Assembly: GCA_013176395.1 (NCBI GenBank)
Contig: JABMLP010000024.1
Location: forward strand, 124,001 to 188,000
Reading direction: 5' to 3'
Source of the DNA: Venturia oleaginea
Lineage: Eukaryota > Ascomycota > Dothideomycetes > Venturiales > Venturiaceae
DNA length: 64,000 bases
In this document: positions 1 through 11,358 of the stretch, piece after piece
How positions within the stretch are numbered: the stretch's first letter is position 1
Layout of the letters: every line of letters starts with the position of its first letter
Translations under genes and position numbers: made by a program
The notes under the pieces: model-generated
What the model was told of the DNA's origin: nothing
What the model saw: the letters and a program-made list of their open reading frames with translations, nothing else
Databases searched by the model: none

Positions 1-607
1 GTCGGTTGTAGATGGATCGTAAAGCGGTTGTTGCGCGTGATGTATGATAACTCATCATCTTCATCATGATCATGAACTTCTTTTTCTTCTTCTTCACCCA
101 GACCGTGAATGATCAAAGCCTTGCCTGTTTCTTCCACCTAAAAACCGACATTCACTCCAAGATTGGAGATGAATAAGGTTACAAGGTACGCCGAATGGGA
201 AGCATACTTTTCCGATTCCCAGGAATAATGAGTGATGAATAAAGAAGCACTTCCAGAGATAAGCGTGCAATATATTCATCGTTGATCTATCTTTTCCATA
301 AAGCGCCGATCATAGATCAAAAAGAGGCAGGCGGCAGTCGATAAGATATACCACGCCGCAACCTTATGCCCATCCGTCCTCAGCATCAATAATGGGGGTA
401 TCTTTCAACCAACCAACCACCAAAACCGCCAGCTGTATAGGTCACTTTTCGATCAAATGAAAAAATGTGAGATGATAAAAAGAGCCATATCGTGACGTGC
501 AACCATCCCATCCGTCCTTTGACTCCAAGCAATGCAACCATGAACGCCATCCACCATATGCCAAATCCAGCCTCGTTGTAAACAATCCCGTACTGTCTCT
601 GCAATGA
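1..607. other. Intergenic, 3' flank of the La gene
   Basis: No supportable gene is visible here. The short open frames on the minus strand lack family features and splice logic. The part next to 608 probably holds the 3' untranslated region of the La-protein gene, which is transcribed toward position 1. The sequence is AT-rich with TCATCATCTTC-type low-complexity tracts around 50-100. Confidence 0.5.
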
Positions 608-2123
608 TCATGCTTCGGCCTTGACTTTCTTGGCCTCGGCGTTCTCACCGGCGTCATCCTCGCGGGAACGCTTCTTCTCATTGACTGGAGAAGACTCCTT
701 CACGCCGTTGGCAGGGTTTATGGATGGCTCAGTGCTGGTATAGACGACTGGAATACCTCTGCGAAAAACGTTAGCAAAATAAAGGTAGTCGGGACAAGCA
801 AAGAACGAACCTGTCATCAACTGCCGCCTTTGGAGAAGCAGAGCGCTGGCGACGGTCACCACCTTTGCGGTCCTTGCGCTGGTCGTTGTCGCGGCGAGTC
901 TTCCAGTCACGGTCGTCTCCATCACGGTCACCACGACGTCCGCCATCACGATCACGACGGTCATTGTTGCCGCGACCACCTCGTCCGCGACCACGGCCTC
1001 GATCGCCTCGTCCACGTCCTCCGCCACGACCCCCAAAGCTTCTACGCTCCGTATCGTGCTCGTTTGGTCGGATCTTGCCAGCCTTGATGTCCTCAATCTT
1101 GGCCTCGCAGTATGCCTTCTTGGTCTGGAACTTCAACTCCTTCTCTCCTTTCCACAGTGGCTTGTTCTCCATTTCCATGAAATTTTGCATGACCTCTGGA
1201 TTCTCGAACTCGACAAAGACGGAGCCCTTGAACGTGTTGTCTGTCAAGTCGCGGCGGAGCTTGATCATGTTGATTGGGCCGAATGGCTCGAAGAACTCCT
1301 CGATGTCAAGCTGAGATGTCGATACTTCAGCTCCAAATCCCTTGGCGTAGATGCTGCGAGCCATGGAAGCGTCCTCGATCAACCTTGCGGAATCCTCGAA
1401 GTTGACATCCTTGTCGATTGGGAGGGGTGTCTTGCGCTTCACTTCGTCATCGTTGACAACCTCGAGAGTCTTTGACTCTTTGAGAGCAGCGACAACAGCA
1501 GAGAAGGGCTGGAAATGGCGCATGCGCTTGAAGCTGTGGATTACGCTGATTGGGATGGGCTTGTTTTCAGTGCCTCCAGTCTGGGTGAAGAGGAACTTGT
1601 CCTGGCAGAGGTTCGAGTCGGAAAAGTAGAATTCAACCTGCTTTCGGATCTCATCTGCGTCGCTGCTCTCAGCTAGGGCATAGACAGACTTGATGTTGTC
1701 CTTCCTGTTGTGGTTTTGGTATCCCTTGCGATCTCCACCATAGCGGTCGTCGCGACCACGGCCACGACGATCATTGTTGCGGCGAGGGCTTCGAGATCGG
1801 TCGTCTCGCTGGCGCTTGGTGTATGGGGATGGGGATCGAGACTTGCGCTCAGTCTTTGATTCGCCGTTCTCCTCTGCGCTCTTTTCTTTCTTGACTTGGG
1901 CAGATTCCTGGCTCTTCACTTCCGTCGTCTCTGCGCCAGTGGCTGCAGATTCTTCTTTTGGAGCAGCGACATTCTTACTGGGCTCTGACTTGATTGAGGT
2001 CTCGGGGGCTTCGGCTTTTGGAGCTTCTGACTCGACTTTTGGAGCTTCTGATTCGACCTTTGGAGTTTCTGACTCGACCTTTGGAGCTTCAACAGCCTCG
2101 ATGGGCTTGTTTTCGTCGGACAT
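608..2123 (-). CDS. La ribonucleoprotein (Lhp1/SSB-like), two exons
   Basis: A nuclear La-type RNA chaperone, a family that binds the 3' UUU-OH ends of new RNA polymerase III transcripts and protects pre-tRNAs. Exons are 2123-811 and 758-608, with a 52-nt intron (GTTCGT..TTTCGCAG), giving 487 aa. Residues about 145-230 form the winged-helix La motif, with a QVEFYFSDSNL core. Residues about 256-340 are an RRM, with KGFGAEV and KGSVFVEFE as RNP-like strands. Residues 365-405 are an RGG/RGR-rich tail and the last exon ends in a basic KKVK segment. The N-terminus has near-perfect repeats of a PKVESEA unit (residues 14-38), then an RS/RGR-rich linker. The La motif followed by an RRM is diagnostic. 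The N-terminal repeats are probably disordered and may vary in number between strains. It is divergent from the uS4m gene across a 469-bp gap. Confidence 0.93.
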
Positions 2124-2592
2124 TGTGTGAGATGATGGTTGTATGGATGTAGAGGGTGGAAGGAGATGTAGTTTTGAGTTGAGGAGTGGGAGATTGAGTG
2201 AATTTCACTTAGTTTTGAGTGAATTTGGGCGTTGGTGGTGTTCGAAAAGTTTTTGGAGTTGAAGTCAAAAAAGAGGGCGGGGAGAGCTCGGACTTTGTGG
2301 TGGGACCGGGTTTCTATTGTCGTGAAGTGACAATAGCCAAGTGTGTTAGATATTGTCGCGATTGGATACTGAAAGCTGGGTGACTGATGCGTCAGAGATA
2401 AATGGCGATTGAAATGATTCTAATTGGTATTGGTATTGTGGAAGATTGGAGGTGAGGTTGCACTTTCTTTCTCCAATTTTGGCCGCAAAAAGAGTCGAGA
2501 GAAGTCTTGGCAACGATCGACTCGCGAAAGTTGTCTGGCGATGGACACTGTAGAGTATTTGTAGCCACCAGCCGTGACCCATCCTATCCATA
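2124..2592. promoter_or_regulatory. Shared divergent promoter, La (-) / uS4m (+)
   Basis: The 469-bp gap separates two divergently transcribed housekeeping genes, so it must hold both promoters and both 5' untranslated regions. It contains purine-rich GGAGATG/GAGTTGAG tracts next to the La start. No canonical TATA box close to either ATG was identified. The bidirectional role is inferred from gene orientation only. Confidence 0.5.
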
Positions 2593-4344
2593 ATGCCGCG
2601 CGGGAGGAAACATTTCCACGGCCTGAAGAAAGTCGTATGTAATGACATTGTAACCATTGATACATGACTGTACTGATAGATCCCCTTCTACAGAGAGTAC
2701 GCCAGACATGGAACAAATATAACCTCTACAACATCTCCAGACTGAGAAGTCCACCCACCGTCTCCCGCACCTTCTTCCAGCAGAAATGGACCGCCAAAGC
2801 CCAAGCACGAGCCTACCACGGCGAGCACATTCGCGAAGGACAATGGACCCAAATGTTCAGTCGCTACATTCCCGCCGTGGTGCCCATGGAGCCCGAAGCA
2901 CTAGCAAGAGATGATGGAGCCAAAAAAGGCGCCGGAAGAGGCTCGGGAAAAGAAGAGAGACCTTTGACGAGAGAAGAAGCGGAGGAGCAATCGGAGCGCG
3001 TCAAAAACGGGCTGGGCTCGAAACGGCGCCAATTCGAACCAACACCCTACATGGGCATGACCTTTTTTCCACAGGAGAGGAGGCTGGACATTGCTATATT
3101 TCGAGCCTTATTTGCGAGTAGTGCGAGACAGGCCAGGCAATTCGTTGTCCACGGCTTCGTCAAGGTCAATGGAAAGAAGGTGAGAATTGGCATAAAAACA
3201 TGCGCCCCGTTTTCTTTCCAACCCAGCTGAATAGCTGATCATCTTCAACTGGACATAAATGTTGCATAGATTTCTGGCAATTTTCCTCCCGGGGCACCAG
3301 CATTTCTGCGCCATCGATCATCGGTGGAAGATTGTATTGTACAGCAGGTGTATTTGAAGGCACCTGAATTGAGCGGAATCACGAACGATTGCGCAAATAT
3401 GATGAATTCAGAGTACTAATTCTGCTTAGATGCAATTTCCAGGCTACCTTCTAAATCCGGGCGACATGTTCTCCGTTGATCCCGAAATGGTCTTGTTTGC
3501 CACCGGTGCCCCCCACCGCAAGCACAGGACGCTTCGAACACCAGATGATGAAGGCATATGGTACAAAGGAGAATACATACCAGCTCCAGGGGATAACGAA
3601 GGCAAAGGAAAACGCTCCGCGAAGAATTCCCAATCAGTCGAGGAGACGGAAGAACAAATCGCAGACGAGGTAGCAGAAGTCGAAGAGGAGGACACAGAAG
3701 CTGTCGAAACGGCTGAAGCAGAAGAGGGAGAGGAATTGCCCGAGCAAACCTCAGCCTCTCGCCAAGCCAAAATCCACAAAGCCCTCGTTAAACTTCGAGC
3801 CGATGTCATGAGCGTACCGAAGATAATGAAAAACCTCTCCGCGAAGCGCAAACAAGATATCCGCGCCCTGGCCAAAGATTTACGAACGGCAATCTCACGA
3901 TCCAATTCCGTTGGCAAAGTAACAGCTGAACACCAACTACATTTGGAACAATGGTTCTTCGATACCCTCCAGCTGATTCCCAATGCCAAAATACCAGCGA
4001 GTGTAGCCCACCTCAAACCGGCGATTCCAGAAGATGAACCGACAACACCACCACCACCAGCTCTAAAATGGAAGATCCACAAGGATGGAGAATCCGAGAT
4101 AAAACCGGTATCGAAACACATGCAGTTGCTCCAGAGTTACCCGAATTCTATACCGGCTTGGTCACCGAGGGATTACATGTCTGCGTTTGCGTTTATACCG
4201 CGTTATCTGGAGGTGAATCAGAATGTTTGCTCGGCGGTGTATCTAAGGCATCCTGTGGCGAGACCGGGGTTGGCAGAGGTTCCTAGCCCTTTTAGTCCTG
4301 AGACGGGCTTGTTGGCGTTCCAGTGGTATCTGAGGAGGAGGTAG
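2593..4344 (+). CDS. NAM9: Mitochondrial small-subunit ribosomal protein uS4m (Nam9-like)
   Basis: A structural protein of the mitochondrial 37S subunit. Exons are 2593-2634, 2694-3179 and 3430-4344, all phase 0, giving 480 aa. The 42-nt first exon encodes [14 protein letters not shown]. It is followed by a 59-nt intron (GTATGT..CTACAG), and the second exon opens with the family-typical [12 protein letters not shown]. The S4 RNA-binding fold spans the second intron: [34 protein letters not shown] joins [21 protein letters not shown] (written as two exon pieces). Intron 2 is long for this window (250 nt). An acidic Glu-rich insertion (about residues 230-260) precedes the conserved C-terminal end, which reads [18 protein letters not shown]. 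The start was chosen because the short first exon joins in frame and carries the conserved N-terminal residues. Confidence 0.92.
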
Positions 4345-5656
4345 AGATGCATTGGGATGGGGGGAGCATTAGGTAGGGGTTGTGGTGTATGTATTGCATG
4401 GATGAATAGATGTGGTATGGATAGATGGGTGCGTGTGTGTATGTACATTAGTAACTCCTAGGCTCATCTTGTAGTAAATGTTGAGGAACTCTGCCATACC
4501 TAAGTAAGCTCTTCTTCCCAATCCGGTCGAGCTCTATATTACCACCGATTAGTCGTTTCTTCTTTTGTAATTGGGCAGTTATACAAGCTCAAAATGCGAT
4601 GTGGTTCCCTTTTATGCACAGTACCCTGGCGTAGTCTTTTTGAAAAGTCTAAGGCTATGCACTAAAATTCGTAATTGAATTCGTCTTTAGCCTCGCCTGT
4701 TAAAAACCGTCCCTCCTGCTTGTCAGCCAAGTTTCTGTTCTTCGATTTCACTACCGCTGTTGACTTTCTAACTTGCTTGCTCGTCCTGTGTATATGGCAG
4801 AATTCTTGTGATGATATTCCTTTCCCTCTCTGCCCTGGCCTCATTGAGCTCTCTACAAGATATCCTGCTCCCGAGAGATAGTTTTGGTCAAACTTTGTCC
4901 CGTTCGTATGTATTTTAAAGAGAGCGTTTTTTGTCGCTGGTTGGGTGTATTCCATCCAGTATAGCGAAACGAGCGATGTGCTATCGTATCTATCTTTGAT
5001 TTATATATCTTCATGTTTCCTCTTCTCTCCTTTCATCTCTACTCATAGATGACTGTATATCTTTATTTATCTGGCTGTCCTTGAATATAGTACAATACAC
5101 TCGTCTATATTTTTACTGCATACTCTCCTTTCTGCTACAATTATGGCCGCTATTTTATCGTCTTTTTGCTAGATCTGGCATTGAGAAGATGTGGGAAGAG
5201 AGTGGTTCGTAGAGTGTTTGATATGTATAGCTGTATTTGTTATACTTTTCTTTATTGGAATCGTGAAAGTGCAAACAATCCCAGTGGAAGATTGGGAAGA
5301 AAGCCATTCGGCTGCGAAATCCATCAATTCTTTGTTGATTCTCGCAGATCGGTTGATGTCCCCATATCAGCGAGAAGCCGCATCGCGCACATGAAAGAGT
5401 CGTGATCGACGCACATATCGCTGGGCAAAGTAAGGCAAGGCGGGTAGGATGAGTTTAACATCAACAGTATCCTTCGCAAATATCAAAGAAAAATGGTGGT
5501 CGCTCCTAGATTTCAACACCAGTTCATCCCCGATGGCTGAGTGTTGGTCCACCATGTTCAAGTTATCTTGAGTTGGTGTTGCTTAGCAGACATTTAAATC
5601 TCCTTCGCGTTGATAATGCCTATACCTCCATATCGATTGATAACTTCCACACGATC
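4345..5656. other. Intergenic, no gene seen
   Basis: This 1.3-kb AT/pyrimidine-rich stretch has a GTGTGTGTATGTA run at about 4430-4445 and many TCTTT/TATATCT tracts at 4980-5170. The 3' untranslated region of the uS4m gene lies at its left end. Open frames here are short, lack ATG-initiated family features and were not accepted as genes. Confidence 0.45.
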
Positions 5657-6282
5657 ATGACATCTCAACTTGATTGGTCCGACCTCATCGCTTCAGAAAT
5701 GGCTATACCTGAAGATGATACTGATTTCCCCAACCCAGGAGTAACTTCGCCCGATCTCGTGGCCTCAGAGCTGGCCACACCGGTAGACAACGATTTCCCA
5801 GGCCCAGATTTCAACAATCCGGAGGAATGAGAGGGACTAAAAGAAGAACGATATAAGCTCGAGTTGGTCAATTTCGACGATCCCGACTTCGGAATCACTA
5901 GGCCTAAACCCCTTGATAGCAGCAGGGCAATCGCACTTGGGCTGATTACTGATTGGTACAGCATCTCCCAACTTATAGTTTGGGACGGCCCATATTCCCA
6001 TGGAGAACCCGAAGCTCCTAGACGACGGACATTCGAAGCGCTGGAGCCTCGAAAGGTCTGGGGACAGCTTGTTTGTGATAATGGGCGCTCGGTATGGTGG
6101 TTTTCACGCGGAATGATTACCAGGTATGATAAGCTTGTGAGTCTTAGAGTAAGTTTAGGCGGCTTGGTGGGGACCAGTACTAATTGGGTCAGAAGGATAA
6201 GAATCCGGAGGTGGAGGAATATGTCTGTCTGAAGGGGGTGGTCAAGTTCTGGTCAGTGGAGGAGAAGAAAGTCTTGCGATGA
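5657..6282 (+). pseudogene. Unrecognised gene with one in-frame TGA and one clear intron
   Basis: I do not recognise the family. From ATG 5657 the frame runs to 6136, a 56-nt intron follows (GTGAGT .. TACTAAT .. GGTCAG, 6137-6192), and the last exon 6193-6282 ends in TGA. The intron has a textbook donor, branch point and acceptor, and the exons join in phase 0 to give YDKLKDKNPEVEEYVCLKGV. That is strong evidence of a once-coding gene of 190 codons. Codon 58 (5828-5830) is TGA, flanked by in-frame coding-like sequence on both sides. Residues about 9-57 are a two-fold repeat: DLIASEMAIPEDDTDFPNPG, then DLVASELATPVDNDFPGPD. The central part is Trp-rich (SQLIVWDGPYSHGEP, RSVWWFSRG). A weak 51-nt in-frame intron (GTAGAC 5783 .. 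GAGAG 5833) could bypass the stop. Otherwise it is a nonsense allele. Confidence 0.5.
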
Positions 6283-7215
6283 GGAAGAGATGTTTGAGCT
6301 CGTAAGGAGTTTGAAGCTGCTGAAGTCAGGCACGGGAAAGGTGGTTTGATAAATGTTAGGCTTGATGCAGCCTCGCTGGTCTTTCCCAGCTCTGTTGCCT
6401 TGTCGGGAGATACCTTGGCATCTGCCGGAGTTCTAGGTGAAATTGTCATACATTGCCGATGAGCCTATAATCACCTCTCCGTTATGAGATTAGCGGCGCT
6501 TCTTGCTTGGGGTTAATAAAAATTAAATGCATGAATTGATTCATGGACTCCATGATAAGATGAGAGAAGATCAAATCAGGCTAAATCTTTCAAGCAATGG
6601 CACAGCACTATGGAAACGTCTTCAAAAGAATCTCGATCGATGCGTGATGTGAGAGTATCTGGATATTTCTTCCGCGGAGAAGCATTGGGAATGGTCCTTG
6701 CCTGTCGCGTAAATGGTATCGGGGAATGCTAGCATTGAAGTCGTGAAATCGTGCCGAGCCGATAATGAATTGCAAATATCCGGACTTAAGCCTTTGTACT
6801 CCTCGAATCAGTATGAGGACATATCTGAAGCTCATGAGTTCAATGATGAGTCCAGAAGCATTTTAGATCCTGCAATGCCTTGGTCCATTTGGGACGCTAG
6901 AAAAACCTGGTATTTTAAACGATGGTACAGTTGCGCTGCAATTCTTAGTCTCAAAGTCGCGAAGAGATGGTCGAGTCAGTTTGACCTGGTTTACAGGAGG
7001 CGGATATCCAGCGCCGTGGCGTGATCGCATGGAATCGATTTCTCCCGCAGTTGCGTTGATTGGCCGTCTGCTGCAGTGTATTGGCCAAAATTTTCCCAAG
7101 ATACGTTCTCTGTTGGTGTTTCTCGCGATATCTTGCAGGAACCTGACGGTAGCTTCAAACTCTATACACCAGATTCTACAACATACAACATACTAACACG
7201 GCCGCCACCGAAAGC
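6283..7215. other. Intergenic between two decayed orphan genes
   Basis: The open frames in this 933 bp (for example 6713-7024 on plus, 6863-7099 on minus) overlap one another. They lack recognisable domains or splice junctions. The right end (about 7150-7215, with GGCCGCCACCGAAAGC just before ATG 7216) looks like the 5' untranslated region of the next gene. Confidence 0.4.
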
Positions 7216-8070
7216 ATGAGCGGCAAGTCCTGTTCTGACACTGGGGCGTCAGATTTGACCAACACGATGACAACCAAGGTGAAAGCAAACGAGAGAGTCA
7301 AGCTCATCCCAATTGGCGTAAAGCAGAGAGTGCTTCGCATTCCGGTGAGATTGTCAAGTGCTAAATCGAAGGCTTTTGGTTCGCGAATTGTCCAAATATT
7401 ACGAACATCAACGTCGAACAGGCCAAGTCAGGATAAATCGAATGCTAGCTCGGATGCAAAGAACCTATTCGGCAACCCATATGACAGCTCGAATGTCAAG
7501 GATTTATTCGGAAAGCGCGACAATCGAAAGAATCGAAGGCCAAACCTCGCTCACAAGAGTGCTGGCTATCACAGCCTGGATGGCGATATAACCGAGTCTG
7601 ATTGTGACGAAGTTTCTGGACATAATACAGAGGGCACATCTCGCACCAATCTCGATGATGTCCACGAAGAGAAGAAGATCGATGGGTACAACCTGGGAGG
7701 AACGTCCGCAGACGGTGACGACCACGGCACATCGGCCAAGAACCGGACCTGGGTCATTACTCATTTCTGGCCACTCCGTGCAGATTGGACTGAGATGACG
7801 GCCCGAGAGTAGATGGATGGGAAGCATAGAGGCGCCAAGTTCGACTACGAGCCAGCAGCATATCGATGGGATGATGGAGAGGCACCTGTTGATCGCCAGG
7901 AGCTTAAGGAGGAGCAAATCACACCCTTAGAGCAGGTTGGTCAGCCCCCCGAATTGGATCTTCCTTCTTCTTGTATGCACTTCGAGAATGAGGGCTATGA
8001 CTTCGAAAACCCCTTCCACTCCCCCTTCTTCTCCAAACCTGGCGCTTTTGGTGGTCTCATGGATGATTGA
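7216..8070 (+). pseudogene. Unrecognised gene interrupted by one in-frame TAG
   Basis: No family is recognised. ATG 7216 opens a frame of 285 codons that is continuous to 8070 except for TAG at 7810-7812 (codon 199). The next codon is ATG, and coding-like sequence continues without change of frame (KFDYEPAAYRWDDGEAP, then a Pro/Phe-rich end ENPFHSPFFSKPGAFGG). The N-terminal part is basic. It carries two similar segments (AKNLFGNPYDSSN and VKDLFGKRDN), then an acidic Ser/Thr/Asp-rich, probably disordered stretch. TAG could derive from CAG by one C-to-T change. Alternatively a 60-nt in-frame intron (GTCATT 7753 .. GAGTAG 7812), whose acceptor is the TAG itself, would remove the stop, but its donor is weak. 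No introns are otherwise needed. Confidence 0.42.
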
Positions 8071-8442
8071 GAAATTTGAATATGGAATTACTATTGGATT
8101 CAGTTGGTAAAGGAAGGAAATGGTGGTGGAAAGATGGATGGACGTTGGCGATACTTTTAGAACTATCGGACCAGCGAGAGCCTCGGTGCTTCCACTTCAG
8201 GCTTTGGACAACCATCGTCAACCATCGAGAAGTCATCACGATTATCATTGCCGATAATTTAGTTCCCAGGCTCATTCCACTCAGCCTTGTCAATTTGTCC
8301 ACTGTGATCACGTGCAAAGCATGGGCCCGCAAATATTTAGCTAGCGTCTTTCTGTCGTCAACTTTTTTCACGATGCCATCGTGCCTTCAATCAACAAGTC
8401 ATTCTATTCTTTCTCTCCCCCCACGCAATCGCCCATGTTTAT
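8071..8442. other. Promoter interval of the G-patch gene
   Basis: This 372-bp gap lies upstream of ATG 8443. A pyrimidine-rich run (TCATTCTATTCTTTCTCTCCCCCCACGC, split at about 8400-8428) lies just before the start codon. That is typical of fungal promoters of highly expressed genes. Regulatory assignment is inferred from position. Confidence 0.35.
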
Positions 8443-11358
8443 ATGGACGCAGCAAAGCATCTGAAAGGACTTGGCTGGCGCGGCGAAGGACATTCCCTCG
8501 ATTCTACCAACAGAGGCCTCCGCAAACCATTGCTTATCTCCAATCGACACGCCAATCAGGGTCTCGGAAGCAAAAGTCAGAAAGAGAAGCAGGCTGATCA
8601 GTGGTGGTTGAACGCTTTTGACAACGCTTTGAAACAGATTGGAACGGGTAAAGAGTCGAATCTTGCTCAAGTCACAAAACACGGTGTTAAGCTTGGAGGA
8701 TTGTACGGCTTCTTTGTGAAGGGTGAACAATTGACTGGGACTATTAAAGAGGAGGCTACGAAAGGGGTTCGAGAAGCTATTCAAGACACTGAAAAGGTTG
8801 ACTGTTCTTCGACCGAACCTTCCTCCGTGGAAACGTCCGACGCGAGCGACTCCAGCGATAGTGAATCTGAATCTACATCTAAACGAGCGTCCCCTACACC
8901 ACTTCCACAGCCGTCCACGATGGGTAACCCACGTTTTGGTACCCGTAGCAAGGCTCTTCAGAGTGGCTCCAACGCTGCGCCTCTTGGTGCCAATCGCCGA
9001 GTTTTCGGCGGAGGTTCTTCAGACCCAGTTGTCGATGCAGCGCCCGCGCCAGTGACCAAAGCATATCCTGCCCCAGTGCCCATACGAGCTCCCGCTCCCG
9101 TAACCGAACCAATCGTCAAGGTCACCAAAGAGCCTAAGAAATCAAAGGATAAGAAGCGCAAGCGAGAAGAACCTCCGCCTGAGAAAATTGCGGAAGAGCC
9201 AGCTGCTCCAGTTGAAGAAGCGGAGGAGCCAGAACTAAAAAAGACCAAGGTCGTTAATGGCATTGTTATCCCCGCACCACAGCCAATAATCCGTGAAAAG
9301 AAAAAGAAGGAATCTGCTAGGGAAACCCGCGAACGCCGAGCGAGAGAGAAGGCTGAGGCTCAGCGACAAGCTTTCTTGGAAAACAAGCAAAAGGCACTTG
9401 AGGACGGCACATTTGACTTTGAAGCGGACGCGAAGCGCAAGAAGGAGCGTGAGCTTGAACGCATGGTCAAGGAAGAGTTGAGACGCCGGGAGGCCACTGG
9501 AGAGTTTGGCCCAAAATTACCACATCCTTCCATACTTCTCAAGTACGAGAAGGAAGTTGAGAAAGAGTTGAAGGCGATGAAAAGAGTTGGCGACGTGGAA
9601 TTGGAGAAGAAGTTGATGCACGCGAAAGTTGGCGTAAGAGACTCTTAATGGCTCCACTGTTCACAATACTAACATGTCTAGATACCGGAACTCGACCCCA
9701 ACAAGAAGATCAAATACAAGGAAGAGAAGTACAAGCGTGAGAAGCTCAAACGAACAGCCAAACGTGAGATCAAAGGCCGCATGCGAGCTGCCATGTTCGG
9801 CGAAGTGTACATCCCAGAAAGCGAGTTGACCCCCGAGGAGCTTAAAGAGCGCAAGAGAGCCGAGAAGGAAGAGCTCCGGGCGAGGCGACGCATCACTCGT
9901 GCTGAAAAAGCCGAGAAGACTGAGGAGAAGGAAACGGCCAAGGCATTGCGACGAGCTGCGAAGGTTGAGCGCCGACAACAGAAGAAGGAACAGCGAAAGA
10001 AGACTGAAGAGGCTCTTGCTGCCATGAAAGCTGCATCGCCCGTAGACAAGGGTGTCGATGTCTTTCAAACCGGTTCTGATGAGATCAAGCTGGGCATCAA
10101 CATCAACGGTCGTCAGCGCACCATTCCCGGTGTTGGAGCCGTGACGAGATACCCTACAAAAGCCGAGAAGGCTCTGAAGAAGCGTGAGTGCAGAGCTTAC
10201 GAGCTTGGCATCAGTCTTGAGGAGTACGACGCTCGGGAGGCCAAAGAAAAGGCAGAAAAGGATGCTCCTGAAGTTCAGCGTATTGCCGAAGTGCAAAAGG
10301 CCCGAGGTGGTCTCAATTCACAGCAATGGTTCCGATACTGTTGGCTCGCTCAGACTGAGTCACAGGAGGACGCTGAGAAGTTCTTCCTCTCCACGCTTGA
10401 GAAGAAGGCTGCGAAGGCTGCAGCAGCAAAGGCTAGTGGATCGGACAAGGAGAACACCTCAAATTCGTCGGCGCCATCAAGCTTCCCCAAGCCCGATGCT
10501 ATGAAGGGCCCTGAAGAGTTCGCAGATGCGCCACAGAAGGCGACCAAGCCACTTTCGACGAAGAAGCTGCAGAAGTATACTGCAAAAGCTGAGAAGAAGG
10601 GCATCACAGTTGAGGAATATGTCGCGAAGAAGCAGGCTAAAGATGCGAAGAAGGAAGCGAAGAGTGACTCTGCTTCAGCGCCTGTCGCGGCAATTTCAAC
10701 AGCTATCTTTCCTCCGCCGCCATCAAATGGCGTCTCGCTCCCCAAGCCCATCAAAGCTCCTCCAGGAAGTCTGGCTCACAAACTCCTTTCTGAAGCTGTG
10801 GCTCCAGCTAAGCCAACAACTGCAACCACCGATGCTCCAACTTCAGGCTTCATCATTGACACAGCCGGCGATCCCCATCTTAATACATCCTCTGGCCCCA
10901 CAGCTGACCTCGGCTTCATCGTTGACACTAAAGGCGACCCCGACGTCCTCACTCGTCCCAAACCCGTGCTAGTCTGGCACCCAGACATGCTCGGAGACCG
11001 TAAAGTCAAAGAACTTTCCAAAGAGGAACGTGCCGCCCGTCTTGCATGGATGCGTGCGCGTCGAGCTGCTCGTCACGAGGCCAAAGGCGAGAATCCGGTC
11101 AGCAAGAAAGAGCGTCACAAGAAGCGAGTCGAGAAGAAGCAGAAGCAGAGGAATTTCTTGGTTGCTCAGATTATCAGTGAGACCAAGAAGCCGAGAAGTG
11201 AAGTTGGGAAGGAAGAGTTGGAGGAGGCGAGACGCAAGGCTAAGAGGGCTATGCGGGAGATTAAGAGGGAAAAGAGGAACAAGGTCATTCATCGCAAGAA
11301 GCTGGGTGATGGACTTAGAGGGCAGTTTGGAGGTGCTATTTCTATGGGGTTAGTCTAG
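8443..11358 (+). CDS. Nucleolar G-patch protein, Tma23-like, with a very long Lys/Glu-rich extension
   Basis: Exons are 8443-9633 and 9682-11358, with a 48-nt intron (GTAAGA .. ATACTAACATGTCTAG), giving 955 aa. The N-terminus is a G-patch of the Tma23 type (MDAAKHLKGLGWRGEGHSL). It is followed by RKPLLISNRHANQGLG and the WWLNAFDNALKQI segment that marks this family. Yeast Tma23 acts in nucleolar ribosome biogenesis. After about residue 120 comes a Ser-rich, then Pro/Ala-rich disordered region, and then long KKKE/REKAE coiled-coil or charged helices. A near-repeat GFIIDTAGDPHL / GFIVDTKGDPDV sits at about residues 790-825. A basic C-terminal tail resembles a nucleolar localisation signal. At 955 aa it is far longer than yeast Tma23 (about 211 aa). 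The family call rests on the first ~110 residues only. Confidence 0.78.

Noticed and set aside
865..1475. Plus-strand frames opposite the La gene
   Set aside because: Arg/Ser/Pro-rich complements of the RGG and charged repeats, with no domain and a strong gene on the other strand.
6713..7099. Frames on both strands between the two stop-interrupted orphans
   Set aside because: They overlap each other, and neither shows a start context, a splice junction or a motif.
9682..11358. Treating the second half of the G-patch gene as a separate gene from ATG 9781
   Set aside because: The frame is open upstream of that ATG to a good acceptor that joins in phase with the first exon through a typical 48-nt intron.
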